Positions 1-7,962 of a stretch of DNA of 32,485 nt are shown here, piece by piece. This DNA is from an uncultured Saprospiraceae bacterium (GTDB lineage: Bacteria > Bacteroidota > Bacteroidia > Chitinophagales > Saprospiraceae): the NCBI GenBank assembly GCA_937918905.1, contig CAKZSH010000361.1, positions 1 through 32,485 of the forward strand, read 5' to 3'. The position numbers and the translations under genes were made by a program. The first letter of the stretch is position 1; each line of letters opens with the position of its first letter. A model generated the notes under the pieces. That model made no database searches. It was given only the letters and a program-made list of their open reading frames with translations, and was not told the DNA's origin.

Positions 1-665
1 AGCATGGTCATTTCACCAATAGCGTTCAATTCCAAAAATCCTTTTCTACCCAAAATTCGAATATTGTAATTAAGGGTGTTGATAGGACTTCCTTCAAATT
101 TTAATTCCTTTGCCCAATGTAATTTTTTATTGGCTTCATCATAAAATGGAGTAGAAGCCCATCCCACAAAATCCATAGAAGGGTATCCTTGCTCAGCTCG
201 AATTTTATTTCCTTCAGCAAAACTTTCTTTCATTGTATTTTCCAATTCATCATAATCAATGTCTTTGGCATCATCGTCATTGATGTAACCTTCTTCCATA
301 TATGTAATGTTGATTGCATAAGTAGAATCGGAAACAGGAGATTGATTTTTTGGAAAAAGCATACCTAGAGAAAGGTTATCTGGATCAGGTGGGTTGCCCC
401 ATATTTCTGTCAAAACCCTTTCGCTTTCTTTTCCATTTAAGTATTTGAATCCTTCTGGGACAATAATTGTAGCGAGGCCATCTTGGAGCGTAATCGTACC
501 ATAATCGTAGGAGAACGTAGCTTCGATACTATCCAAGAGATGTTGATAAACAGCAGCTAGTTCTTCCTCGGAAAGCTGAGGTTGATCAGTTTGGAGGGTA
601 TCATTTCCTCTTGTTTGGATAGAAAAAACCATCAAGAAGAAAACCCATAGTTTCAATTGTTTCAT
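1..665 (-). CDS. DUF2167 family protein, C-terminal part cut off by window edge
   Basis: Translating the minus strand from the ATG at 665-663 gives an open frame to the left edge. It begins with a short hydrophobic signal (MKQLKLWVFFLMVFSIQTRG), followed by an exported domain. Family-typical blocks follow in order: ITLQDGLATIIVPEGFKYLN, then VLTEIWGNPPDPDNLSLGML, then ITYMEEGYINDDDAKDIDYD, then GYPSMDFVGWASTPFYDEAN, then LHWAKELKF and LNYNIRILGRKGFLELN. I recognise these as the conserved core of DUF2167 (PF09935), membrane-anchored or exported proteins of unknown function. About 221 codons are visible; family members normally continue into a C-terminal transmembrane segment, which would lie outside the window. 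A near-consensus Bacteroidota promoter stands upstream. No biochemical role can be assigned from sequence. Confidence 0.85.
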   Translation of the reverse strand, partial: MKQLKLWVFFLMVFSIQTRGNDTLQTDQPQLSEEELAAVYQHLLDSIEATFSYDYGTITLQDGLATIIVPEGFKYLNGKESERVLTEIWGNPPDPDNLSLGMLFPKNQSPVSDSTYAINITYMEEGYINDDDAKDIDYDELENTMKESFAEGNKIRAEQGYPSMDFVGWASTPFYDEANKKLHWAKELKFEGSPINTLNYNIRILGRKGFLELNAIGEMTM

Positions 666-756
666 TGAAAATTGGTTTAATAAGTGAGTAATTAGTTTGT
701 TGATAAAATATTAGAAGAGGTTGTTTTAGTATTACATTTACATTTTCTGTTATATA

Positions 757-785
757 CAAATATAGTTTAATTTTTTGATTGTCAA
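757..785 (-). promoter_or_regulatory. Bacteroidota sigma-A promoter for the DUF2167 gene
   Basis: Read on the minus strand, TTGAC begins at 785 and is followed after 18 bases by TATATTTG (764-757). This matches the Bacteroidota -33 TTG / -7 TAnnTTTG pattern without a mismatch in the -7 box. The start codon lies about 90 bases downstream, which predicts a leader of roughly 80 bases. Confidence 0.65.
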
Positions 786-882
786 GATTGTAAATGAAGA
801 ATAATTAAAATTAGTTCCAAAGTGATAAATGTCTTTTGTAAAAAGAATATTTTATGTTGACTAGGCATCAATATTAATTTAT

Positions 883-902
883 TATTTAATTCCTACTCCC
901 TA
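883..902. repeat. Left copy of a 20-29 bp inverted repeat shared with 32348-32367
   Basis: The 20 bases here are the exact reverse complement of 32348-32367. Allowing two mismatches, the match extends to about 29 bases (883-911 against 32339-32367). It lies just upstream of the sulfatase promoter. No other copy was seen in the window. Confidence 0.6.
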
Positions 903-945
903 AACATTTTTGAGATTATCACGTCTAACAATTGTTGCTAGAATC

Positions 946-975
946 TTTGTTTTTATTAAACAATGCCTATCTTTA
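946..975 (+). promoter_or_regulatory. Candidate promoter of the sulfatase gene
   Basis: TTTG at 946-949 is followed after 18 bases by TATCTTTA (968-975), one base from the TAnnTTTG -7 box. Transcription would start near 982, about 20 bases before the chosen ATG at 1003. This supports that start over the upstream in-frame TTG at 910, which would lie before the promoter. Confidence 0.5.
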
Positions 976-1002
976 AATTCAATCAAAAACCTAACTTTAT
1001 CC

Positions 1003-2793
1003 ATGAAAAAAAATATACTTTTCGTTTTAACATTATTTCCAATTACCGTATTCTCTCAATCTCCAAATTTTGTTTTTATACTCGCTGATGACATGGGCTG
1101 GACAGGAACATCAGTTCAAGTATCTCCAACTGAATCAGGATCAATAAGTGATTTTTATTATACGCCTAATTTGGAACAATTAGCTGCTGAAGGAATGACT
1201 TTTTCTCAAGCCTATGCACCTGCGGCAAAATGTTCACCTTCTCGTAACAGTATACTTACGGGAGAGTCAACTGCGAGAAATAATTTTACAGAAACAGATA
1301 ATCAAATTTCGCCCAACCAAATTTTAATCGAAGCTGCAACAACTAATAATATTGATCAGAATGATGTTACGATAGGAGAGTGGTTACATTCCACAGGAGA
1401 TAATTATAGGACTGCACATTTTGGGAAATGGCATTTAGGTTCAGGTGGAACCAATGCGAATGGTTTTGATGAAGGAGATGGAAATACCAGTAACGATGAT
1501 GGAAATGCAACGACTACTGATCCTATACAAAATGATCCTAAAAAAATAATGGAATTGACTAACAAAGGAATTGCATTTATGCAAAGTGCAGTTAACGATA
1601 ATGTTCCTTTTTATTTACAAATTTCTCATTATGCAGTTCATACTCAGATAGAAACCACACAAGCTTCGTTTGATTATTTTAATGCGCAACCTCCTGGTGT
1701 GCGTCATGATAATGTAGGATATGCTGGGATGACAAAAGATCTAGATGATGGTATTGGTTTGATTTTAAATGAAATTGAAAACCTTGGAATTGAAGGAAAA
1801 ACATATGTTATATTTTTATCGGACAATGGTGCATCAAATGGATTGTCAACTAATCAACCCTTGAGAAGAGGGAAGTCTTTTATTTATGAAGGTGGTATTC
1901 GAGTGCCTTTAATTATTAAAGGGCCTAATATTCCTGCAAACACTTTTAGCGCAGAGCCTGCTGTAGGGTATGATTTATTTCCAACTATTGCAGAATTGAC
2001 AGAAAGCAATGAGCCGTTACCCAGTACATTGGATGGAAAAAGTTTGGTTCCCATTTTTAACCAACAACCATTTAATCGACAAAAATCTTTATTTTTTCAT
2101 ATCCCTCACTATGCTACTAATATGGCACAATCTCCGAGGTCTGCAGCTGTGAATGGAGATTATAAATTAATTGTAGAATATGAAACGGGGATTGATTATT
2201 TATATGATCTGAATATGGATATTGCAGAGAGTAATAATATTGCTTCTTCTAACAATGCTATTGCAAATACTTTAAAAATAGAATTGCGAGATTATTTAAA
2301 ATCAGTAAATGCTAACTTACCTCAATTAGATCCTACCCATGCAAATTTTACAGGGACGGCACCTGATGTAGATGATGATGGTTTAAATGATGAATGGGAA
2401 TTTAGAGAATTATTGAATTATACTTATGGTCCCAATGATGATCCTGATGGTGATGGTCTTGATAATTTGACAGAATTTAATGAAGGATTTGATCCTTTAA
2501 GATTTGATTTGGTAAATGTAAATGAATTGTTAAAAAAAGAAAATACCGTAATAATATTTCCAAATCCTACAGATGGTATTTTGAATTTGAAATTTAAAAA
2601 TACTGATATTCAGAGAGGTGAATTAAGGATTCAAATTATAAATTCGATGGGACAAATATTGCAGGAGTTTCAAAGGGAGCATACTAATGTTTTGAGTTTG
2701 TCTTTGGAAGGTCTGGAGAACGGAATGTATTCAGTTAGAATAAAGGAGGATGGAATTCCTATTGCTTTAAATCGATTTGTTTATTTGAAATAA
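1003..2793 (+). CDS. Secreted type I sulfatase with T9SS sorting tail
   Basis: A 596-residue exported arylsulfatase-type hydrolase that should cleave sulfate esters, probably from a polysaccharide, at the cell surface. The start at ATG 1003 gives a clean signal peptide (MKKNILFVLTLFPITVFS); the frame stays open upstream to a TTG at 910 but that would spoil the signal. Metal-binding ADDMGW is at 28-33, and the formylglycine motif CSPSR at 77-81 is the cysteine type, so an FGE or anaerobic maturase is needed; none is in the window. Further family motifs are HFGKWHLG, LSDNGA and YEGGIRVPL. Residues about 455-495 hold Asp-rich calcium-binding-like repeats (DVDDDGLNDEWE, DDPDGDGLDN). Residues about 516-596 (IIFPNPTDGILNLKF, then GMYSVRI) form a Por-secretion type A sorting domain. 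It stands alone, with no polysaccharide-utilisation genes nearby, so the substrate is unknown. Confidence 0.92.
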   Translation: MKKNILFVLTLFPITVFSQSPNFVFILADDMGWTGTSVQVSPTESGSISDFYYTPNLEQLAAEGMTFSQAYAPAAKCSPSRNSILTGESTARNNFTETDNQISPNQILIEAATTNNIDQNDVTIGEWLHSTGDNYRTAHFGKWHLGSGGTNANGFDEGDGNTSNDDGNATTTDPIQNDPKKIMELTNKGIAFMQSAVNDNVPFYLQISHYAVHTQIETTQASFDYFNAQPPGVRHDNVGYAGMTKDLDDGIGLILNEIENLGIEGKTYVIFLSDNGASNGLSTNQPLRRGKSFIYEGGIRVPLIIKGPNIPANTFSAEPAVGYDLFPTIAELTESNEPLPSTLDGKSLVPIFNQQPFNRQKSLFFHIPHYATNMAQSPRSAAVNGDYKLIVEYETGIDYLYDLNMDIAESNNIASSNNAIANTLKIELRDYLKSVNANLPQLDPTHANFTGTAPDVDDDGLNDEWEFRELLNYTYGPNDDPDGDGLDNLTEFNEGFDPLRFDLVNVNELLKKENTVIIFPNPTDGILNLKFKNTDIQRGELRIQIINSMGQILQEFQREHTNVLSLSLEGLENGMYSVRIKEDGIPIALNRFVYLK

Positions 2794-2873
2794 AGATTAG
2801 ATTTTTCATGAAAAATAACAATATAAATACGGATAGACTTTCGTTCACTAAATTTTAAAAATTTAATAAGTGA

Positions 2874-3020
2874 AAAAAATATTTAGCTTTTGATGCCACC
2901 TCTTCTGAAGTTAATCCATATAATGGAGGTGTTACAATATCAACATTTCAAGATAGATATAAATTTGTCCATGATGGTTGTAATTTCCATCTTAAAGCTT
3001 TTTTTACTAATAATTTGTAA
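2874..3020 (+). pseudogene. Possible remnant of a coding region, no start codon
   Basis: After a stop at 2871-2873 one frame stays open for 48 codons to TAA at 3018-3020. Its composition looks protein-like (for example FDATSSEVNPYNGGVTISTF and DRYKFVHDGCNFHLKAFF) rather than AT-rich noise. There is no ATG, GTG or TTG at a useful position, so it would not be translated as it stands. It may be the 3' end of a deleted gene. The family is not recognised, and chance cannot be excluded for such a short frame. Confidence 0.3.
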
Positions 3021-3080
3021 CCTTATCTTTTTAATAAACGTATAGATTTTAAAATCTAAGATAACCCACACACTATAAAA

Positions 3081-3458
3081 ATGAACGAAAAACAAATAAT
3101 TGAATTTGTTAGCGGAATAACCATATTAAAGAATTTAAATAACCAAATTGTTGATTTGTTATTTCTGGTAAAAGGAAAATTGCAATATTGTAAAAAAAGA
3201 GACCTTCCTATCATTGGCAATCCATTGCATAAAATTTTTAATGAAATTATCAAGCTGAATTATTGCTCTCTTCAATTAATAGATAACTGTAAAGTTTACA
3301 AGGAGTTGATTGAGGATGATATTTTGATTGACCATTTATTTTTACTTCAGTTGGATGGTTTGCTATCTGAAATTAGAGTAATGCAAAATACTTATGAAAT
3401 GGTATATCATCGTTTTACGGATTGTGATAATAACGATAGTCTCCGAAAAGCTAATTAA
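3081..3458 (+). CDS. Hypothetical protein, mostly helical, 125 aa
   Basis: The frame runs from an ATG preceded by an A-rich stretch to TAA at 3456-3458. The protein has no signal peptide or membrane segment and looks alpha-helical, with amphipathic stretches (for example IVDLLFLVKGKLQYCKKRD and IDHLFLLQLDGLLSEIRVMQ). That suggests a helical-bundle cytoplasmic protein. I do not recognise the family. It is a single gene between the sulfatase and convergent lolD; the frame on the opposite strand (3253-3056) is shorter and has no better support. Length and ordinary amino-acid content make it a likely real gene, but there is no motif to prove it. Confidence 0.55.
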   Translation: MNEKQIIEFVSGITILKNLNNQIVDLLFLVKGKLQYCKKRDLPIIGNPLHKIFNEIIKLNYCSLQLIDNCKVYKELIEDDILIDHLFLLQLDGLLSEIRVMQNTYEMVYHRFTDCDNNDSLRKAN

Positions 3459-3561
3459 GTTTATTTACCCTTTGATTAGCATGTTTAATAAAGCTAAATT
3501 TTAGTATTTATTTTGATAAATCATCTCATCTTAAAAATAAGATTTGCCAGAAAGAATCTCA

Positions 3562-3584
3562 TCTGTAGGAGAATCTCCTTTACA
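3562..3584. other. Short hairpin between convergent genes
   Basis: CTGTAGGAGA at 3562 is followed by a complementary TCTCCTTTACAG, giving a stem interrupted by a two-base bulge. It lies in the gap between the 125-aa gene and the 3' end of lolD. No clear T-run follows on the plus strand, so calling it a terminator would be weak. Confidence 0.3.
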
Positions 3585-3700
3585 GGAAAACAATACATTT
3601 ACAAAAATGGTAAAAGATGAAAAAATTAGAAGGGAGTGGATTTTTTTCATGACGTTTTATTGATTATAGATTCAAAATCCATAATCATGAATCCTTAATT

Positions 3701-4351
3701 TTAAATAAACTTCCCATCCTCCATTACCAATCTTCGATCACTCATTCCAGCCAATTCTTCATTATGTGTCACGATTATAAAAGTCTGTTGGAAATCTTTT
3801 TTCAAATCAAAAAGTAATTGATGCAATTCTTTAGAAGTAGCAGAATCCAAATTACCAGAAGGTTCATCTGCAAAAACGATGGAAGGTTTATTCATCAAAG
3901 CACGAGCTACAGCAACACGTTGTTGTTCTCCACCTGATAGTTGAGTGGGTTTATGATCTAGTCTATGAGAGAGACCAAGGTAATCCAATAATTCTTTAGC
4001 TCGTTTTTCAGCGTTAGCTTTATTGGTCTTTTGAATGAATGCAGGGATGCAAACATTTTCAACCGCAGTAAATTCAGGAAGCAAATGATGAAACTGAAAA
4101 ATAAAACCGATATTTTTATTTCTAAAATGTGCCAACTCTTTAGGAGATAACTCACCTATACTTTGGCCATTAATTATGATCTCCCCTTTGTCTGCATTAT
4201 CCAAAGTACCTAAAATATGTAGTAAGGTACTTTTACCAGCACCAGACTTTCCAACGATACTTACCAGCTCGGCTTTTCCAATTTCTACGTCAACGCCTTT
4301 AAGTACATGGACGTTACCGTAAGATTTATGAATATTATTTGCTTTTACCAT
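3701..4351 (-). CDS. lolD: ABC transporter ATP-binding protein, LolD type
   Basis: At 216 residues this is the usual length of the LolD/MacB-type ATPase, which energises lipoprotein release from the inner membrane or a related MacB-like export. Walker A GKSGAGKS is at 34-41, the Q-loop region is [18 protein letters not shown], the signature is [15 protein letters not shown], Walker B is [13 protein letters not shown], and the switch histidine is in IIVTHN. The [10 protein letters not shown] stretch is characteristic of LolD-like proteins. No LolC/E permease is adjacent, so the partner must be encoded elsewhere, as is common in Bacteroidota. The start at 4351 is followed directly by the conserved beta strand ([12 protein letters not shown]). 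A -7-like box lies about 20 bases upstream. LolD is the best name, but closely related MacB-type partners cannot be excluded. Confidence 0.88.
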   Translation of the reverse strand: MVKANNIHKSYGNVHVLKGVDVEIGKAELVSIVGKSGAGKSTLLHILGTLDNADKGEIIINGQSIGELSPKELAHFRNKNIGFIFQFHHLLPEFTAVENVCIPAFIQKTNKANAEKRAKELLDYLGLSHRLDHKPTQLSGGEQQRVAVARALMNKPSIVFADEPSGNLDSATSKELHQLLFDLKKDFQQTFIIVTHNEELAGMSDRRLVMEDGKFI

Positions 4352-4368
4352 TTGAATTTATTGAAGAG

Positions 4369-4376
4369 CAAAAATA
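4369..4376 (-). promoter_or_regulatory. -7 promoter box of lolD
   Basis: On the minus strand the sequence reads TATTTTTG, an exact TAnnTTTG box, about 18 bases before the lolD ATG. A TTG is present upstream, but at a spacing of about 22 bases, longer than usual. Transcription would start close to the gene, leaving a very short leader. Confidence 0.45.
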
Positions 4377-4796
4377 GAATTAAAATTAAAATGAAAATCA
4401 AAATTTAAATCAAAAGCGTAAAAAACGCTAAAGATTTACTCAACAAAAAGAATATGTACTTAAAAAACTAAATTTTTATAAAAAAAACGACTTTTTATTT
4501 TTTGACATAAAATTCTAAATGACAATAGTTTAGGTGGTTTTTATTTTGAAATAAACTACTATGAGTTCTTTGTTCGGAATTTAATTTTGTTTAAAACAAT
4601 TTAACCTATAATCTATTTCAGTAATGTAGATTTTTTTAGAAAAAAATTTCTCAGTTGGGTAGGGGGAAGATAAAATAACCGTGTCTTTACTTTCAAATAA
4701 CCTATTCAACATTATAAAATAAACAACACCTCCAGTCCCCAATTAAGAAAACCGAATTTAATTTAAAAATTTTCTCTACTAAAAAGGAAGTACGTT
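4377..4796. other. Long AT-rich intergenic region between divergent lolD and the Crp/Fnr gene
   Basis: No coding frame is supported here. The stretch contains several poly-T and poly-A runs, a weak dyad TTTATTT-TG-AAATAAA at 4540-4555 and a G-rich patch (TAGGGGGAAG) near 4662. No full TTG/TAnnTTTG pair was found for the plus-strand regulator gene. The region should hold the control elements of both divergent genes. Confidence 0.5.
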
Positions 4797-5474
4797 ATGA
4801 CAAATTCAAAAACAGCGTTTTTAGAGCATTTTCCATTATTTGATATGCTCACAACGGAGGAAAAAGCGAGGCTTTCCCAAATGGTCGAATTTAAAGTAAA
4901 ACCGAGATACAGTTATATTTATTTACCTGGAGAATCTTCTGATAAAATTTTCTTTCTTTCAAAAGGTACTGTAAAAATTGGTACCCATTCCAAAGATGGT
5001 AAAGAAATCATTAAATCAGTTTTGCATCCTACTGCAATGTTTGGTGAAATGGGAATTGTGGGTGAAGAAGAAAGACAAGATTTTGCAAGAGCAATGGGTC
5101 AAGAAGTCCACTACTGTATATTAAAGGTAGAAGACTTCAAAAGATTGATGCGTTCTAACCATCAGCTATCCATAAAAATATTGATGTTAATCGGAGATCG
5201 ATTACGTCGGGCTGAAAACCGATTAGAAGCTTTGATTTTTAAAGATGCAAGAACTCGTATCATTGATTTTTTAAAAGATGCTGCTGACCGACGTGGACGA
5301 AGAGTTGGATTCGAAATGTTAGTGAAGCATTCTTTGACACAACAAGATATTGCAAACTTAACAGGCACTTCTCGACAAACTGTTACTTCTGTCCTTAATG
5401 AACTCCGTAAATCAAATTTGATCTATTTTAATCGTAAAAGTATTCTGATTCGCGATATGGCGAAATTAGCATAA
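4797..5474 (+). CDS. Crp/Fnr family transcriptional regulator
   Basis: A 225-residue regulator with an N-terminal cyclic-nucleotide-binding-type beta barrel (about 15-130; FLSKGTVKIGTHSKDGKE and MFGEMGIVGEEERQDFARA) and a long dimer helix (IKILMLIGDRLRRAENRLEA). The C-terminal winged helix-turn-helix includes LTQQDIANLTGTSRQTVTSV, the CRP recognition-helix region. Only one cysteine is present, so it cannot bind an Fe-S cluster as E. coli FNR does; the ligand is unknown. The start at 4797 follows a purine-rich AAGGAAG about 9 bases upstream. It stands alone, and a terminator follows. Its position upstream of the respiratory operon makes it a candidate regulator of that operon, but that is inference only. 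Confidence 0.93.
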   Translation: MTNSKTAFLEHFPLFDMLTTEEKARLSQMVEFKVKPRYSYIYLPGESSDKIFFLSKGTVKIGTHSKDGKEIIKSVLHPTAMFGEMGIVGEEERQDFARAMGQEVHYCILKVEDFKRLMRSNHQLSIKILMLIGDRLRRAENRLEALIFKDARTRIIDFLKDAADRRGRRVGFEMLVKHSLTQQDIANLTGTSRQTVTSVLNELRKSNLIYFNRKSILIRDMAKLA

Positions 5475-5581
5475 GGAGTTAAATTCAAGATTATTCGAAA
5501 TCCATAATTTTGAATCTATAATCCAAAAATTAGTTTTGGTTATAATAATAAATAGTTTTTTAATCGAAAATGTGAGAGTAG

Positions 5582-5613
5582 AAAGCCGTTCCTTTGGAGC
5601 GGCTTTTTTTATT
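5582..5613 (+). terminator. Rho-independent terminator after the Crp/Fnr gene
   Basis: AAAGCCGTTCC pairs with GGAGCGGCTTT across a TTT loop, with one G-T wobble, and is followed by a run of T's reaching ATTTTC. It is GC-rich against a very AT-rich background. It lies about 110 bases after the regulator stop codon. Confidence 0.88.
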
Positions 5614-5737
5614 TTCAAATGAAAAATGCAAAATGAAAATTTGGAGAGCGTTTATTTTTTTGTTTAAAAAAGAATTTTTCCTTTGAATTTACCGTATATT
5701 ATATTGAAATTGAGAATTAATTTTAAATCATGCAGTT

Positions 5738-6034
5738 ATGAGTTCAGCACAAATTAAAGAAGCATTAAAAAAACAAATTGAAGAAGCAGATGATCGTTTG
5801 CTTAAAATGGTTCATGCAATGATGCAAGCGTATTCAGAAACTGATGATGCTTTTAGCTTTGATGAGCATGGCAATCCTACAGATGCTCAGCAAATGAGAA
5901 AAGAACTAGAAGAAGAAATAGAAAAGGCAAAACAAGGGAAGTACATCCGATTAGATGATTTAAAAAAGAAGTCTGAGAAATGGATGAAAGGTACTCGCCA
6001 AAACCCTAATAAGATGTTGGAAGCATTAAAGTAA
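5738..6034 (+). CDS. Small charged protein resembling an orphan antitoxin
   Basis: At 98 residues, this soluble protein is highly charged. The N-terminus (SSAQIKEALKKQIEEADDRL) resembles the helical part of addiction-module proteins in Bacteroidota. The C-terminal half (EEEIEKAKQGKYIRLDDLKK) resembles the segment by which such antitoxins wrap a RelE/ParE-type toxin. No toxin gene follows: the next 365 bases contain no coding frame. It is therefore either an orphan antitoxin or an unrelated protein. The family call rests on recall of similar sequences, not on a diagnostic motif. The gene stands alone, with an upstream terminator and its own presumed promoter. Confidence 0.6.
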   Translation: MSSAQIKEALKKQIEEADDRLLKMVHAMMQAYSETDDAFSFDEHGNPTDAQQMRKELEEEIEKAKQGKYIRLDDLKKKSEKWMKGTRQNPNKMLEALK

Positions 6035-6141
6035 TTTTAGGTTTTGAAATCTATCTGAACCATTTTTTGTCGTAAAAAAGGACATCATTTAACCGCTAGA
6101 TTTAACCCGTATATTTTTCCAAAAAAAACCTCAAAAAAGTA

Positions 6142-6171
6142 TTGTTTTTACAAACTCACCTCGTACATTCG
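6142..6171 (+). promoter_or_regulatory. Distal promoter candidate of the ACIII operon
   Basis: TTG at 6142-6144 is followed after 19 bases by TACATTCG (6164-6171) and then CAGCC. This differs from TAnnTTTG at one position, and the spacing is ideal. Transcription would start near 6178 and leave a leader of about 220 bases before actA. Confidence 0.5.
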
Positions 6172-6281
6172 CAGCCTGAAAATATCCTTATTTTATATAA
6201 TTTTTTTCTAAAAAATGATTCACAAATTTGACTTTTTTTTAAAGGTTTCAATTTAGTTAAGAAAAAGTTAAGGCAAGACCA

Positions 6282-6304
6282 CTATTTAGATGAAATCTAA
6301 ATAG
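6282..6304. promoter_or_regulatory. Perfect 10-bp palindrome upstream of actA
   Basis: CTATTTAGAT and ATCTAAATAG flank a GAA centre with no mismatch. The site sits between the two promoter candidates, about 45-65 bases before the -7 box at 6348. It could be an operator for a dimeric regulator, or a hairpin in the leader RNA made from the distal promoter. Confidence 0.5.
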
Positions 6305-6324
6305 AAATGTGTGGATAACTTATA

Positions 6325-6355
6325 TTGGTAAATATGAGCGTAAATTATATTTTTG
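6325..6355 (+). promoter_or_regulatory. Proximal promoter candidate of the ACIII operon
   Basis: TTG at 6325-6327 is followed after 20 bases by TATTTTTG (6348-6355), an exact TAnnTTTG box. The transcript would start near 6362 and reach the actA ATG after roughly 38 bases. Confidence 0.6.
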
Positions 6356-6399
6356 CGCTGACAAAAGGATGACAAAACGATATTGTTTAAAATCTTCAT

Positions 6400-7872
6400 A
6401 TGAAAAACATAAATTTTAGAATGTATAAGTCACTAGTAACCAAAAGTTTATCCATTCTTTTCCTCTTCTTTTTTACCTTAAATATCTCTTCTGCCCAAGA
6501 TGGTCGAACTCCTGCGCTTGACGAAGGAATGACGCTTTTCAAAAATAAGTGTGCAAGCTGTCATGCAAAAAACATGAAAGCGAAGTTAACTGGACCAGCT
6601 TTGATAGGTGCTGAAGAGCGATGGGGGGGTGATCGAGAGAAACTCCGACAATGGATTCGTAATTCACAGGCTTACCTTGCAACTGGCGATGCCTATGCTA
6701 CTGCTTTGTACCAAGAGTACAATCAAAGTGTAATGACAGCTTTTCCAGAGTTATCAGATGGTCAAATTGATAATATTTTAGATTATATCAATGTACAGGC
6801 TGATACTGGTTATCCTCCAACAATTGCAGTTGCAGGTGCACCTACTGGAGAAAGCGGATCAGGAGGCGAAGGTGGAAGCAATACATTAATGTATGGTGTA
6901 TTAGCTTTGATTTTAGGAATCCTTTCTATTGTCTTAGCAAGAATATCTTCTAACCTTAATCATATGCAAAAGGTGAAAGCTGGATTACCTGCTCCACCTC
7001 GTCAGACTTTGCTTCAAACGATTAAAGGCTCTACTGCAGTAAGTATTCTGATTTTTGCCTTAGTGATTTGGGGAGGTTACCAAACTGTAAATAATGCAAT
7101 TGATTTGGGACGTACTCAAGGGTATGCACCTACACAACCTATCAAGTTCTCTCACGAGACTCATGCTGGGTTACATAAAATAGATTGTCAATACTGTCAT
7201 GATGGTGCTCGAAGAAGTAAGCACTCCGTTATTCCTGCTGCTAATACTTGTATGAATTGTCATAAAGCGATCAAGCAAGGTTCAAAATATGGAACAGCTG
7301 AATTGACAAAGATTTTTGCTTCCATTGGATTTGATCCTGAAAAAGGAACTTATATTGATAATTACGAAAACTGGAGTGAAGAGGAAATTGAAAAACTGTA
7401 TAAAAAATGGTTTAGAGATAAATTTGTTGAGACCTATAATGAAGCTAATGCGGAATCTCCAATAGATACTTCAAATACAAAAGCTTTGGCTTCAGCTGAT
7501 GAACAATGGAGTGGAGTTGTTGCTGCTTTGAAAAATGATTTAGATGGAAAGATTCAAGGCCCAATCAATTGGGTAAGAATTCATAATCTTCCTGACCACG
7601 TATATTTCAATCACGCACAACACGTAACTGTAGGAAAGCAAGAATGTCAAACTTGTCATGGCCCTGTAGAGGAGATGGAAGTATTGGCGCAATATGCTCC
7701 ATTATCCATGGGATGGTGTGTGAACTGTCACCGTGAAACAAAAGTAGATTTTGCTGGCAATGATTATTATGCTTCTTGGAAAAATTACCATGAAGAAATA
7801 AAAGAAGGTAAACGATCTGCTGTAACGGTTGAAGACATAGGAGGTATTGAATGTCAAAAATGTCACTATTAA
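6400..7872 (+). CDS. actA: ACIII subunit ActA, hexahaem c-type cytochrome (monohaem plus pentahaem domains)
   Basis: This is the haem-carrying subunit of alternative complex III, which passes electrons from the quinol-oxidising part to the terminal oxidase in the periplasm. Its 490 residues begin with a signal-like segment (SILFLFFFTLNISSA). A monohaem cytochrome c domain follows, with CASCH at 51-55. Two hydrophobic helices come next, about 165-182 and 210-228. A pentahaem domain then carries CQYCH (263-267), CMNCH (284-288), CQTCH (416-420), CVNCH (440-444) and CQKCH (485-489). ActA is often described as pentahaem; the extra N-terminal haem domain resembles a fused cytochrome. The chain ends one residue after the last haem motif. 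A second in-frame ATG at 6421 is possible. It is the first gene of the operon, with two promoter candidates upstream. Confidence 0.93.
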   Translation: MKNINFRMYKSLVTKSLSILFLFFFTLNISSAQDGRTPALDEGMTLFKNKCASCHAKNMKAKLTGPALIGAEERWGGDREKLRQWIRNSQAYLATGDAYATALYQEYNQSVMTAFPELSDGQIDNILDYINVQADTGYPPTIAVAGAPTGESGSGGEGGSNTLMYGVLALILGILSIVLARISSNLNHMQKVKAGLPAPPRQTLLQTIKGSTAVSILIFALVIWGGYQTVNNAIDLGRTQGYAPTQPIKFSHETHAGLHKIDCQYCHDGARRSKHSVIPAANTCMNCHKAIKQGSKYGTAELTKIFASIGFDPEKGTYIDNYENWSEEEIEKLYKKWFRDKFVETYNEANAESPIDTSNTKALASADEQWSGVVAALKNDLDGKIQGPINWVRIHNLPDHVYFNHAQHVTVGKQECQTCHGPVEEMEVLAQYAPLSMGWCVNCHRETKVDFAGNDYYASWKNYHEEIKEGKRSAVTVEDIGGIECQKCHY

Positions 7873-7962
7873 TAACGGTGAACTGTTAACAATTAACTGT
7901 TAACTTTTTTCTGTGATTAGAATTAAATAGAATTTCAATTTTTAGCTTTTTATATAAATAAA

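Noticed and set aside
910-1002. Upstream extension of the sulfatase from a TTG at 910
   Set aside because: It adds 31 residues before a perfect signal peptide and lies upstream of the promoter-like site at 946-975.
3056-3253. 65-codon minus-strand frame opposite the 125-aa gene
   Set aside because: It is shorter, lies within the other frame, and has no promoter or family feature.
7881-7910. Direct repeat AACTGTTAAC with following T-run between actA and actB
   Set aside because: It can form only a weak short stem and lies inside a clear operon, so I do not call it a terminator.
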